DNA of 64,000 nucleotides from Elymus sibiricus. Taxonomy: Eukaryota > Streptophyta > Magnoliopsida > Poales > Poaceae. The DNA lies in NCBI GenBank assembly GCA_039707655.1, contig CM077676.1, forward strand, positions 186,244,936 to 186,308,935, written 5' to 3'. Numbering within the stretch: the stretch's first letter is position 1; each line of letters begins with the position of its first letter. The notes below the pieces were generated by a model. That model ran no database searches. It was not told where the DNA came from and saw only the letters and a program-made list of their open reading frames with translations. Shown piece after piece: positions 12,595 to 23,521 of this stretch. A program made the translations under genes and the position numbers.

Positions 12595-13452
12595 ATGGAT
12601 CCTCATCCACTTGCTAATCTTTTCAAAAGACCCAATTATGATGAACCAATTGCTAGTGAGTTGAGTGCACTTGATTTCCTCTATGAAGTTTTGCTTGAAC
12701 ATCATGAATCTGAAAATTGTGATGAAGTGCTGAAAGAAGAAATTTATAAAGTGATTCATGATAGCTCCTTCAATAAAAAGCATGATTGCAATGATGTTAT
12801 TATAAATTCTATTAGTGTCAATTGTGCTAATGATATTCAAAACCACAAGCTTGGGGATGATAATTTTGTCATGTCCACTACTTATTGCAATGATCATGAT
12901 TGGGGTGATAATGCTTTTTATGATCTTGAAAATTTATTTAAGCATCATGATGAATATGATATTGATATTAATGCTTGCAATAATATTGAAAGTGGGTTTG
13001 GAAGAGTGTCAACTCTAGGTAAAAATAATCCCACATATTTGGAGAATGTTCAATCTTATGAAATTTTTGATAAAAGTGGGTTTGGAGAGGTCATGACTTT
13101 CGTTGATGATAATCCCACTATTTTGGAAGATTATAAAAATTTTATGCATGTGGATCATAAAGAGAATATTGTTTATGATAGCTATATCATTGAATTTAAA
13201 TATGATCCTATATGTAATTATTATGAGAGAGGAAAATATGGTTGTAGAAATTTTCATGTTACTAAATTACCCCTCTTCATGTTGAGATTGTTATTGTTTC
13301 TTTCCTCTTCCTTGCATATGCTAGGTTCTGCTTGTCTAGATAATTTATTTGCCTATAAAATGCCTATGCATAGGAAGTATGTTAGACTTAAATGTGTTTT
13401 TCACATGCTACATGATGCTCTCTTGGTGTTTCAATTATTATCTTTCTTGTGA
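12595..13452 (+). CDS. C2 protein of unknown function, 285 aa
   Basis: An uninterrupted frame begins MDPHPLANLFKRPNYDEP, about 220 bp after the primer-binding site, where element G has its gag ATG. The protein is acidic and Asn/Asp-rich. A motif of the form SGFG.V.T....NPT.LE occurs twice (about residues 140-155 and 163-180), and a weaker version occurs in G's gag-protease linker. The C-terminus (about residues 225-285) holds two hydrophobic stretches, including LFMLRLLLFLSSSLHML, that could span a membrane. I see no zinc knuckle, protease or RT motif and recognise no named domain. It may be a remnant of the gag-protease linker plus a new C-terminus. The open frame in an element 2-3% old hints at constraint. 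Confidence 0.7.
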   Translation: MDPHPLANLFKRPNYDEPIASELSALDFLYEVLLEHHESENCDEVLKEEIYKVIHDSSFNKKHDCNDVIINSISVNCANDIQNHKLGDDNFVMSTTYCNDHDWGDNAFYDLENLFKHHDEYDIDINACNNIESGFGRVSTLGKNNPTYLENVQSYEIFDKSGFGEVMTFVDDNPTILEDYKNFMHVDHKENIVYDSYIIEFKYDPICNYYERGKYGCRNFHVTKLPLFMLRLLLFLSSSLHMLGSACLDNLFAYKMPMHRKYVRLKCVFHMLHDALLVFQLLSFL

Positions 13453-15921
13453 GCATCAATAAAATTTCAAGCCTATCTTAATGGGCATAAAACAATAGCG
13501 CTTGTTGGGAGACAACCCGATGAATAAAATAAATTTTTACTTTTTGTTTCTGTTCTTGTGTGTTTACACAATTATTCTACTGTTATGATTGTGTTTTAAT
13601 GTTTTAATTAGTGTTTGTGCCAAGTAATGCCTTTGGGATGATTTGGAAGATAGTATAATTGATGCTGTTTGGAAAACAGAAAGTTTTGTGTCCAGTGCTG
13701 AAATTTTAATTATGTACTTGAGAGTCAGAAAAATCTGAAATTTTTACACAGTATTTTTATATGAATTGCCCACGTTTTCCTAATTTTTCAGAATTTTTGG
13801 AGTTATAGAAGTATGGATTTTAAATAGATCTTTACAGACTGTTCTGTTTTAGACAGATTCTGTTTTTTGTTGCATAGTTTGCTTATTTTGATGAATCTAT
13901 GGATCGTATCGGGGGGTATGAGTCATGGAGAAGTTGGAGTACAGTATCATTATGCCAATATTAAATATGAATCAATTTACTACAGTACTTAGAGTTAAGG
14001 ATTTATTTGTTATACTAACGGATCTCATGAAGGTTTTGTTGAGTTTTGTGTGATTGAAGTTTTCAAGTTTTGGGTGAGATCACGATGGATGAAGGAATAA
14101 GGAGTGGCAAGAGCCTAAGCTTGGGGACTCCCAAGGCACCCCAAGGTAATATTCAAGGAAGACTCAAGCGTCTAAGCTTGGGGATGCCCCGGAAGGCATC
14201 CCCTCTTTCTTCTACCAACCATCGATAATTTTACTTGGAGCTATATTTTTATTCATCACATGATATGTGTTTTGCTTGGAGTGTCGTGTATTATATGAGT
14301 CTTTGCTTTGTTTGCTTTTTAGTTTGTCACAATCATCTTTGCTGGACGCACCTATTTGAGAGAGCCACACGTTTATCATGATTTGTTAGAATACTCTATG
14401 TGCTTCACTTAAATCTTTTGAGCTAGGCAGTTGCTCTAGTGCTTCACTTAAATCTTTTTGAGCACGGCGGTGGCTATATTTTGAAGAAATATTTGAACTC
14501 TCATGCTTCACTTATATTATTTTGAGAGTTGATAAGATAAAATTTTGAAGAAATATTTGCACTCTCATGCTTCACTTATATCTTTTTGAGAGTTGATAAT
14601 AGTAATGGTAATTTGCACAAGATATGAATTTGGTCCCAAAGTGATGAATATTCAAGAGGGATATAATAAAAACTTCCATATAGATCATTGGATATGATAA
14701 GTGTGATTCCTTGCAATAGTTTTGCGATATGGAGATGATGATATGTGAGTCATGTTAGTGAGTAATTGTGATTTAGTAAGAATATTAGTGTTAAGGTTTG
14801 TGATTCCCTATGCATGCACATAAAGTCAACAGTTATGCAAAGAAATTATATCCTACTTATTGTGCATTATTCGGTGTTAGTTATGTTCAATGCATGTTTA
14901 TGACCGTTTTCGCTTTTTGGTTGGTCGCTTCTCAATCTATTTGCTAGCCTTCATTTGTACTAAGCGGGAATACTGCTTGTGCATCCAAACTCCTTAAACC
15001 CAGGTTGTGCCAAATGAGTCCACCATATCTACCTATATGCGGTATTTCCATGCCGTTCCAAGTAAATTTGCATGTGCCAACTCTAATTTTCAAAATAATT
15101 TTCCATTTTGTGTGCCCGTACCGCTCATGAAGCGACAGGGGGTGGCCAATATTTTCCATGGTAGGTGTGTTATTCTCATGATGACTGTTTATTCACTTGT
15201 CATTGCACGAGAGAGTGGCAGGTAATAGGGATGCCCAGTCCCACAATGAATCAAAAATTAATAACAACAAAATTCCTTGGAAAGTGTTGGTATGGAGGGC
15301 ACCCGTGGATACGGCTAGCCATGGATTGTGAAAGAATGGTGGAAAGAAAATAAACTTTACTTTCTGTTTGGAAACCGCCTATGATGTGTCTAGCATGGAG
15401 AATATTGGGAATTCTCGGTAGTTTTCGTTGACAGGAAAAGCATGCCTCTCAAAATAATTTTATCTCTGTAATTTAAGCTTTGAGCTCTGGCACATTTGCA
15501 AATCTCTGCTTCCCTCTGCGAAGGGCCTGTCTATTTACTTTTATGCAATTTTTATTTTTATTTTGAGTCTCCATCTTCTCTTACAAAGCACCAACTAGAG
15601 AGCACTATTGTCATACTTGTGCATTGTGTGTAGCTAATATTGAGTGTGTTTCATGAATGTATCAATGATTGAGCATAATGGGCTAGGGATAACTTTCTTT
15701 AGCATTGATATTTTGAAAGGCATGGTTGCTTGTTAGTATGCTTGAGTATTTATGTCTTCTTGTCAAACTATAGACTATTGCTTTGAATTATTCAAGTCCA
15801 AATGTCCATGCTATAAAGAAAAGAATATATGACGAATATGATAGGTAGCATTCCACATAAAAAATTCTGTTTTTATCATTTACCGACTCGAGGACGAGCA
15901 GGAATTAAGCTTGGGGATGCT
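13453..15921 (+). other. C2 long 3' untranslated region with polypurine tracts
   Basis: About 2.5 kb without a supported gene, homologous to the reverse complement of G's 51974-57647 outside its insertions. Two internal copies of the polypurine-like CTAAGCTTGGGG (near 14115 and 14172) precede the true tract at 15905-15921; the second forms a hairpin, GGGGATGCC facing GGCATCCCC. Repeats of TGCTTCACTTA.AT..TTTGAG occur at 14400-14600. Confidence 0.75.
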
Positions 15922-17475
15922 TGATACGTCTCCAACGTATCTATAATTTTTGATTGTTCCATGCTATTATAATATCAATCTTGGATGTTTTTATATACAT
16001 TTACAACAATTACATATCATTTTTTGGGACTAACCTATTAACTTAGTGCCCAGTGCCAGTTGCTGTTTTTTGCCTGTTTTTGATTTTCCAGAATATCAGT
16101 ACCAAACGAAGTCCAAATGCCACGAAACTTTTTGGAGATTTTTTTCTGGACATAACAAACACTAGAAGCTTCGGGAGGAGACAAGAAGCAGTGGCCCACG
16201 AGGCACCACGGCGCACCCCGGGGGGGGGGCCCTGGTGGCTCGTGGGGCCCACACAGCTCCATTTAACCTAATTCCTCCACTATAAATTCTCTAAAATCAG
16301 GAAACCAACAGAGGAGTCCATGAAATACTTTTTTCGCCGCCGCAGGCTTCTGTTCTTGAGAGATCCCATCTGGAGGCCTTTTCCGGTACTCCGCCGGAGG
16401 GGGAATCGATCACGGAGGGGCTCTACATCATCCTTGCTGCCCTTCCGATGATGCGTGAGTAGTTTACCACAGACCTTCGGGTCCATAGTTAGTAGCTAGA
16501 TGGCTTCTTCTCTCTTTTTGATCTTCAATACAATGTTCTCCTCGATGTTCTTGGAGTTCTATCCGATGTAATCACTTTTTGCGGTGTGTTTGTTGGGATC
16601 CGATGAATTGTGAGTTTATGATCAGATTATCCATGAATATTATTTGAGTCTTCTCTGAACTCTTTTATGCATGATTATTATAGCTTCGTATTTCTCTCCG
16701 ATCTATTGATTTGGTTTGGCCAAGTAGATTGATTTATCTTGCAATGGGAGAGGTGCTTTCTAATGGGTTCGATCTTGCGGTGCTCAATTCCAATGACAGA
16801 AAGGGACATGACACGTATGTATCATTGCTATTAAGGGTAAAAAGATGGGGTTTATTCATGCGTGAGTTTACTCTGTCTACATCATGTCATCTTGCTTAAG
16901 GCGTTACTCCGTTCTTTATGGACTTAATACACTAGATGCATGCTGGATAGCGGTCGATGTGTGGAGTAATAGTAGTAGATGCAGGCAGGAGTCGGTCTAC
17001 TTGTCTCGGACGTGATGCCTATATACATGATCATTGCCTTGGATATCGTCATGATTATTTGCTTTTCTATCAATTGCCCAACAATAATTTGTTCACCCAC
17101 CGTATGCTATTTTCATGAGAGAAGCCTCTAGTGAAAACTATGGCCCCCGGGTCTACTTCTATCATATATTAAAAATCCTAAAAATACCTTGCTGCACTTT
17201 TACTTTATTTATTTTATTTTATATTTTAGTTTAATATATCTATCTATCACCATACAATTTAATCTTGCAATTAACCGCCAAGGGATTGACAACCCCTTGT
17301 TTGCGTTGGGTGCAAGGATTTGTTATTTTGTGTGCAGGTACTGTTAACGAGGTGTTGCATGATTCTCCTACTGGATTGATAACCTTGGTTTCATAACTGA
17401 GGGAAATACTTATCTCTACTGTACTGCATCATCCCCTTCTCTTCGGGGAAATCCCAACGCAGCTCACAGGTAGCA
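15922..17475 (+). repeat. C2 3' LTR
   Basis: The 1554 bp partner of the LTR at 10786 is collinear throughout, with TATAAATT at about 16281. It ends CACAGGTAGCA, followed by the duplication GAGAT. Confidence 0.95.
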
Positions 17476-17839
17476 GAGATGAATAGTAAAATGAATGATC
17501 GTGCTGTTAAAGTTGTTACTAGATGAGGTAGAACGACTCAGGAGCCTCTGTATCCTGAAGGTCATCCTAAAAAAATTGAACAAGATTCTCAAAGAATTAA
17601 TATTGATGCACCTAGTTCATCTAAGAAGAAAAAGAAAAAGAAAAGTGATAAAACTTTGCCTGCTTCTAGTGAACCTGTGATAGAAAAACCTTGTGAGAAT
17701 CCTAATGATATTTCTATTTCTTATGCTGAGACACAATTTGGTAATGAACATTCACTTAATGACAATGATAATGATGTTCATGTTGATGCTCAACCAGATA
17801 ATGATGTAGAAATAGAACCTGCTGTTGATCTTGATAACC
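17476..17839 (+). pseudogene. gag: Gag of element C, continued
   Basis: After the C2 duplication the gag frame resumes with MNSKMNDRAVKVVTR, matching the same region of D. A TGA interrupts at about 17524, then EPLYPEGHPKKIEQDS and a Lys-rich stretch follow. The tail is acidic and ends VDLDNP at 17839, exactly where CACTACTAGGG begins. D continues from this point with a further ~100 residues before protease. Confidence 0.88.
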
Positions 17840-18235
17840 CACTACTAGGGAAAACCTTATAGGTGGAGGCTTAACAGTAGTGCGGGTCAGAGATGCGCGC
17901 TACTGGTACTTTATAGTAGCGCGGTCCTTTGATACGTGCTACTGGTATCCATTTAGAAGTAGCGCGGGGTCACTAAACAGCGTTGCTGCTAAGTGGGCCC
18001 CACAATACCCACCAGGCTACGTATAGTAGCAGCGCGGCCTAAGGAACACGCGCTACTGCTAAATAGATACCAGTAGCGCGGGTCGCAGACCCTCCGCTGC
18101 AACTACGGCTGCACTGTCCCACGTGGTGGGCCCTGCTTAGCAGCAGCGATGGGTGCAGGCCTGCACTACTGCTACTGCTCTTAGCAGTAGCGCCGTGCGC
18201 TAACCCGCGTTGCTGCTAAGGCGCAGCTGCCACCT
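17840..18235 (+). repeat. CACTA 5' terminus and subterminal repeats
   Basis: After the terminal repeat, about ten copies of AGTAGCGCGG or its complement CGCGCTACT occur in both orientations over about 370 bp. Such subterminal motifs are binding sites for the TNPA-type protein of CACTA elements. The arrangement can fold into hairpins. Confidence 0.85.
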
Positions 18236-18828
18236 TTTCCAACCCCCTTCCCCCCTCTCCCCCTCCTCTCTCCCTCACTTCTTCTCCCTCACTTGCTTCC
18301 CCATTACTACTAGCTAGCTTTGTTCTCTCTTCCTTCTCCTACCTCTCTTCTCTCTCCTTTAATGCCCCCTCCACTATCTCCATTAATGCACCCCTTTCTC
18401 TCTTCCTCACTTTTCTCTCCTCCCTCCACTAGTTAGAGCCATTCCTCCTTCCCAACTAGCTAGATCTACCCATTTAATGAAGTGACCTATCTACCTCCCC
18501 AACTAGATCTATCCATTTAATGAAGTAAAGCCATCTTTGTCCACTTTCGATCCCTAGGTGTGTAGCGACACCGACCTCATCACCATGCTCGATCTCTCTC
18601 GAGATAGGTGTGAGTTGCCGCCTATATGTGTATTTGCCGAATTGTGCGTGACATGACATGAGTTGCTTATGTTTTGCCGAAATGTCGATTTATTTCCATT
18701 TTGGCGAATTTCAGGCAAACTCTATTTGTCCCTATTTTTAGGGAAGGTCATGCCAAATTTTTGTATGACTTTGATGCATGCATGCATGAGTTTATAATCC
18801 TTTTGCTTATTATACCAAGCAGGCGATC
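18236..18828 (+). other. CACTA leader before the transposase
   Basis: A pyrimidine-rich stretch (18230-18450, mainly CCTCTC and CTTC) is followed by about 370 bp of mixed sequence ending at the transposase ATG. The block at about 18660-18790 is similar to 48105-48240, just ahead of the second CACTA gene. No separate gene is supported. Confidence 0.7.
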
Positions 18829-18941
18829 ATGAAGGTCAGTGGAAGGATGGTGGAAAGATGGTTGCGATCCACGGTGCATGACATGCATGAAAATAACCAG
18901 AAGGAGATTTTATGTCCGTGTCGAAGATGCAAAGGAGGAGT
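18829..18941 (+). pseudogene. CACTA transposase (TNPD type), first segment
   Basis: The frame starts MKVSGRMVERWLRSTVHDMH at 18829 and contains a cysteine cluster (CPCRRCKGG), as in the N-terminal Transpos_assoc domain of plant CACTA transposases. D interrupts it after GGAGT. Reading across the insertion, GT at 18940-18941 joins T at 28564 to restore the Val codon, which confirms that both parts are one coding sequence. Confidence 0.88.
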
Positions 18942-20374
18942 TGATAACCCACAAGTATAGGGGATCACAACAGTTTTCGAGGGTAGAGTATTCAACCCAA
19001 ATTTATTGATTCGACACAAGGGGAGCCAAAGAATATTTTCAAGTATTAGCAGTTGAGTTGTCAATTCAACCACACCTGGAAACTAAATATCTGCAGCAGA
19101 GTGATCAGTAGCACAGTAGTGTGATAGTTTGATAGCAGTAGCAATAATAGTAATAGTAGCAGTAACGGTAGCAGCAATAGTTTGGTAGCAATTGTGACAG
19201 TAGTAGCAACAGTAGTAACTTAGCAAAGAACAATATGTGAAAAGCTCGTAGGCATTGGATCGGTGATTATGTTGGATAACATTCATCATGTAACAGTCAT
19301 AACCTTGGGCGACACAGAACTACCTCCAATTCATCAATGTAATGTAGGCATGTATTCCGTATATAGTCATACGTGCTTGCGATAAGAACTTGCATGACAT
19401 CTTTTGTCCTACCCTCCCGTGGTAGCGGGGTCCATAAGGAAACTAAGGGATATTAAGGCCTCCTTTTAATAGAGAACCAGAACAAAGCATTAACACATAG
19501 TGAATACATGAACTCCTCAAACTATGGCAATCACCGGAAAGAGTCCCAATTATTGTCACCTTGGGGTATGCAGATCATAACACATAGTAGGTGCGTATAA
19601 CTTGCAAGATCGGATCAAGAACACAAATATATTCATGAAAACATAAAGGGTTCAGATATGGAATCATGGCACTCGGGCCCTAGTGACAAGCATTAAGCAT
19701 AGCAAAGTCATAGCAACATCAATCTAAGAACATAGTGGATACTAGGGATCAAGCCCTAACAAAACTAACTCGATTACATGATAAATCTCATCCAACTCAT
19801 CACCGTCCAGCAAGCCTACAAAGGAATTACTCACTCCCGGCGGTGAGCATCATGAAATTGGTGATGAAGGATGGTTGATGATGACGATGCCGGAAGATCC
19901 CCCTCTCCGGAGCCCCAAACGGACTCCAGATTTGGCCTCCCGATGAAGAACAGGAGGTGGCGGTGGCTCCGTATCGTGAAACGCAATAAAACTTCCTCTC
20001 CTATTTTTTTTCTCTGGAATTGTGAATTTATAGGCCAAAGATTAGGGTCAGCGGAGCCACGTGGGCCCCACGAGCCACCAGGGCGCGCCTGGGAGGGGGG
20101 GGGGGGGGGGAGGTGGCGCGCCCTGGTGCCTCGTGGGCACTGGGTGGCCCCCCTCCAGTGGGTCTTGGTTCTAGTATTTTTTATTCACTCCATAAAAAAT
20201 CTCCAAAAAGTTTCATCCAATTCCAAGAACTTTTATTTCTGCACAAAAAACAACACCATGGTAATTCTGCTGAAAACAGCGTCAGTCCGGGTTAGTTCCA
20301 TTCAAATCATGCAAATTAGGGGCCAAAACAAGAGCAAAAGTGTTTGGAAAAGTAGATACGACGGAGACGTATCA
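18942..20374 (-). repeat. D 3' LTR
   Basis: This 1433 bp LTR reads on the plus strand from TGATAACCCACAAGTATAGG to GACGTATCA. A 23 bp inverted repeat (20067-20089 with 20115-20137, one mismatch) flanks a run of 16 G (20095-20110). CTATAAATTC on the minus strand (20024-20033) is the likely TATA box. AGT/AGC triplets fill 19100-19210. Confidence 0.95.
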
Positions 20375-22489
20375 ACTCCCCCAAGCTTAACTCATTGCTT
20401 GTCCTCAAGCAATTCAGTTGACAAACTGAAAGTGATAAAGAAAAACTTTTACAAACTCTTTTGTTCTTGTATCTATATATATGCTTAAATAGTACCCAAG
20501 TTTTCAGCAAAGATTATAACTAACCATGCAAATGATAACTCTTAGAAATTATATTCACTCATATCGATGGCATAATCAACTAGCGAGCAATAATAAAGTA
20601 TCTCAAATGCCAACACTTTGTCAAAACGATCATGATATAATATGACAACATGGTATCTCGCTAGCCCTTTCTGAGACCGCAAAACATAAATGCAGAGCAC
20701 CTCCAAAGTTCAAGCAGCGACTAAACATTGTAATTCATGGTAGAAGAGATCCAGTCATGATGCACACAACATTAACTATTCACAATGCATGAGAATGACA
20801 ATAGTGCTCTCAGGACTGGTGCTTATTTGAGAAGGTGATGACTCAACAATAAAAGTAAAATAACATAAAAGTAAATAGATAGGCCCTTCGCAGAGGGAAG
20901 CATGGATTTGCAGAGGTGCCAGAGCTCGAAGCTTAAATCAGAGATAAATAAAATTTTGGGAGGTATGCCTTTCCTGTCAACGTCACGACCGAGAGTTTTC
21001 AATATCTTCCATGCTAAACACATTAGCGGTGGTTCCCAAGCGGTAAAGTAAAGTTTACTCCCCATCCACTAACAATCACAAGCCATGGCTAGCCGAATCC
21101 TCGGGTGCCCTCCATACCAACAACTTTCCGGGGGAGTTTGTTTTATTATTTTACAATTTTAATAATGGGACTGGGCATCCCGATTACCAGCCCCTCTCGT
21201 GCAAGGACAAGTGAATAAACACTCATCATGAGAATAACACGCTTAGCATGGAAGATACTGACCGCCCCTGTCGCTCCATGAGTGGTACGGGCACACAAAA
21301 TAGATGTTCATTTGAATATTTAGAGGTGGCACATGCAAATTTACTTAGAACAGCAGAGTAATACCGCATGTAGGTAGATATAATGGACTCATTTGGAATA
21401 ACTTTGGTTTAAAGGTTTTGATGCACAAGCAGCATTCCCGCTTAGTACAGGCGAAGGCTAGCAAATAGGTTGAGAAGCGACCAGCTAGAGAGCGAAAACG
21501 GTCATAATCATGCATTATGAATAATCAACATTGAATACTAGCATGAGTAGGATATAAACACCATGAACATAAATATCGTGAAGGCTATGTTCGTTTTGAA
21601 TCAACTACATGCGTGAATATGTGCCAAGTCAAGCCACTTGAAACATTCAGAAGAGGATACCATATCATCATACTACATCACAATAATTTTAATGAATGTT
21701 GACACTCAAGATAAATCATTATCCACTCCTAGCTACTTAAGCATGGCATGAGCAACTATAATCTCTAATTGTCATCATAAACATGTTTAATCATAACATG
21801 CTGAATCATGGATACTGAGTTAAACATATTTACAAAAACAAAGAATAAGTTGAGTTTGTACCCGCTTTTCCTTGCCACAGTCACTTCATCAAATCATCGT
21901 CATTATTGCCTTTCACTTGCACGATCGAATGATATGAAAATAATAATAGTGCAAGAGTGCCGTGGACTAAGCTGGAATCTGCAAGCATTTTATTCAAAGG
22001 AGAAGACACGGTAAAATGGGCTCTTTGTTAGATCAACAACAATGCATATGAGAGCCACTCAACATTTTCATCGTGGTCTTCTCCTTACAATGGCTCAACA
22101 AAAGAAAAGCATTTCAAAGAAACACACTGAAATATTTTTGGAGTTTTTAGTTTTTCTAAAGAAAACAAAATAAAGAAGAAAAATGAAAAACAAGAAAAAC
22201 TATTTACACAGGAAAGCTCCCAACAAGTAAAAGAAGAAACGGGAAATCTTTTTGGGTTTTCTTTTACTACTACAACTGCTAATTAAGCTGGAAAGAAAAA
22301 CCGAAAAGAAATGAGAAATGTTTTTGGACTTTCTTAAAGTTTTTCGAACACATAAGAAGAAAGCGAGAAAATAAAACTAACATGGATTATACAATGAAAA
22401 AGTATGAACACTGACAACTGGAATGAAATGTGTGGGCATGAATGTAATGTTGGTGAGATATACGTACTCCCCCAAGCTTAGGCTTTTGC
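20375..22489 (-). other. D 3' untranslated region
   Basis: About 2.1 kb between ORF X and the 3' LTR without a supported gene. In sense, a polypurine tract AAGCTTGGGGGAGT lies directly before the LTR (about 20375-20390). A second tract-like copy with a hairpin lies at 22467-22497, overlapping the end of ORF X. E lacks this region. Confidence 0.7.
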
Positions 22490-23521
22490 CTAGCTTGGTC
22501 TACGACCATCCGTAGTAGCCATCCGGACCCACGTAAAAGTGCTGAGGCGGCGGCACCCGAGCGTCCCAATCCTGGCCCCCTCCTCTGCCACTGCCAAGGC
22601 GTTCCGGTAAGCAACAATGTCCGGTGGCATCACGGTATATCCATTCCTGGCATGAGAATCAAACAAAGCAGGTGCAGGCAACGGAATAATATCACGAGTA
22701 TCCTCACTAAAAACCAAATTATAGCGAATGTGGTGAGGAGGTTCAGGAGCATCAAGAAAGTGGTGGTCCCTCATGGACTGGTGATCTAAGTAAACTCTGG
22801 GCAACAAGCAATCACGAGGGCGTATGTTAACATTAAAATGTCTCGCTAAGTGAGTAGCATAAATACCACCATGAATTTTTTCCCTAGTCCTATTAGTGTG
22901 CAAACGGCGTGCAATGATGGCTTCCAGGTTATAAGTGTTATCATTATGCATTGCGCGGCGTAAAATGGCAAAGTCAGGTGCACATAGCGCACTACCCTGC
23001 TCCCTAGCAGTCAAGCATTTCCCTATAAATAAAGCAAAGTAGTGAACAGAGGGAAATTGCAAGCTAGTGGCTCGGGCTTTCGACACGCCCCTTGTCTCGC
23101 CCACCGTTAAAGTGTGGAGAAAACCCTCAAACTCCTCCGGTCGAGGCTCTCTGATTTCCCCATCAAAGGGAATCAAGCATATCTCACAAAATTCAGCCAG
23201 AGGTATCTGATAATGTTTAGCATATAAATCAAAGCGCTCCTCAGGGGGTTCGAGCCTATTCAGAAAATGAAAGTTTTGCACAAAGGAATTTGTAAGGATG
23301 TGGTGCTGGTCACACTCATCTGTGAGGAAGTCGGTCAATCCAGCATTAGCAATAAATTGCGCGAACTCTTGGTAGAATCCGGCTTCGTTCATGAAGGCAT
23401 TGTGCGGCCATTCGCACGGCCAGACCTCCGTCCTACGCGGAATGTTGAGATCACTGTCCGAGGACTCCCCAAGGACTCCCTTAGCGTTCCGCTTCGAAGA
23501 ACTCCTCCGGAAGATATTCAT
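22490..23521 (-). CDS. ORF X of element D, unknown function
   Basis: A 343-codon open frame starts at MNIFRRSSSKRNAKG (ATG at 23521) and ends at 22490. A further 13 upstream codons are open but lie within the intron-like leader. The frame lies where RT and integrase would be in a full element. Blocks shared with E (61685-62608) are PCEWP, the FVQNFHF-type block, TVGE, ARRLHTNR, GGIYA and RYNLVFS, with roughly 40-45% identity by eye. The last ~40 residues have no counterpart in E. I see no catalytic, zinc-finger or clear membrane motif. A distant link to plant transposon-associated domains is possible. It is unlikely to be env, because a signal peptide and a C-terminal anchor are lacking. Retention without stops in two copies suggests selection. 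Confidence 0.75.
   Translation of the reverse strand: MNIFRRSSSKRNAKGVLGESSDSDLNIPRRTEVWPCEWPHNAFMNEAGFYQEFAQFIANAGLTDFLTDECDQHHILTNSFVQNFHFLNRLEPPEERFDLYAKHYQIPLAEFCEICLIPFDGEIREPRPEEFEGFLHTLTVGETRGVSKARATSLQFPSVHYFALFIGKCLTAREQGSALCAPDFAILRRAMHNDNTYNLEAIIARRLHTNRTREKIHGGIYATHLARHFNVNIRPRDCLLPRVYLDHQSMRDHHFLDAPEPPHHIRYNLVFSEDTRDIIPLPAPALFDSHARNGYTVMPPDIVAYRNALAVAEEGARIGTLGCRRLSTFTWVRMATTDGRRPS

Larger units (their letters stand above)
10786..17475 (+). mobile_element. C2: complete non-autonomous Gypsy-type element
   Basis: This 6690 bp element has LTRs at 10786-12343 and 15922-17475, a perfect tRNA-Asp primer-binding site (12355-12372), a polypurine tract before the 3' LTR (15905-15921) and a perfect 5 bp duplication GAGAT (10781-10785 and 17476-17480). 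The two LTRs differ at about 40 positions by eye (2-3%), so it is fairly young. It carries one frame of unknown function (12595-13452) and no gag, protease, RT or integrase. LTR, leader and 3' region match element G, which has gag-protease, so C2 depends on relatives for mobility. Confidence 0.95.
7806..17839 (+). mobile_element. Gypsy element C (Athila-like, non-autonomous type), 5' part
   Basis: C starts with an LTR at 7806, directly after B's LTR fragment. Its gag runs from 9245 to 10785, is interrupted by C2, resumes at 17476 and stops at 17839, where a CACTA terminus begins. Its gag is closely similar to that of D on the opposite strand. Element E at 60335, with the same family and orientation, resumes about 295 bp further along the same gag-protease as judged against D, so E is probably C's missing 3' half. 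C is heavily decayed: five in-frame stops in the first gag part and one in the second. Confidence 0.88.

Noticed and set aside
22490..23521. ORF X as a retroviral env gene
   Set aside because: No signal peptide, cleavage site or C-terminal membrane anchor is visible, and E's copy shows none either.
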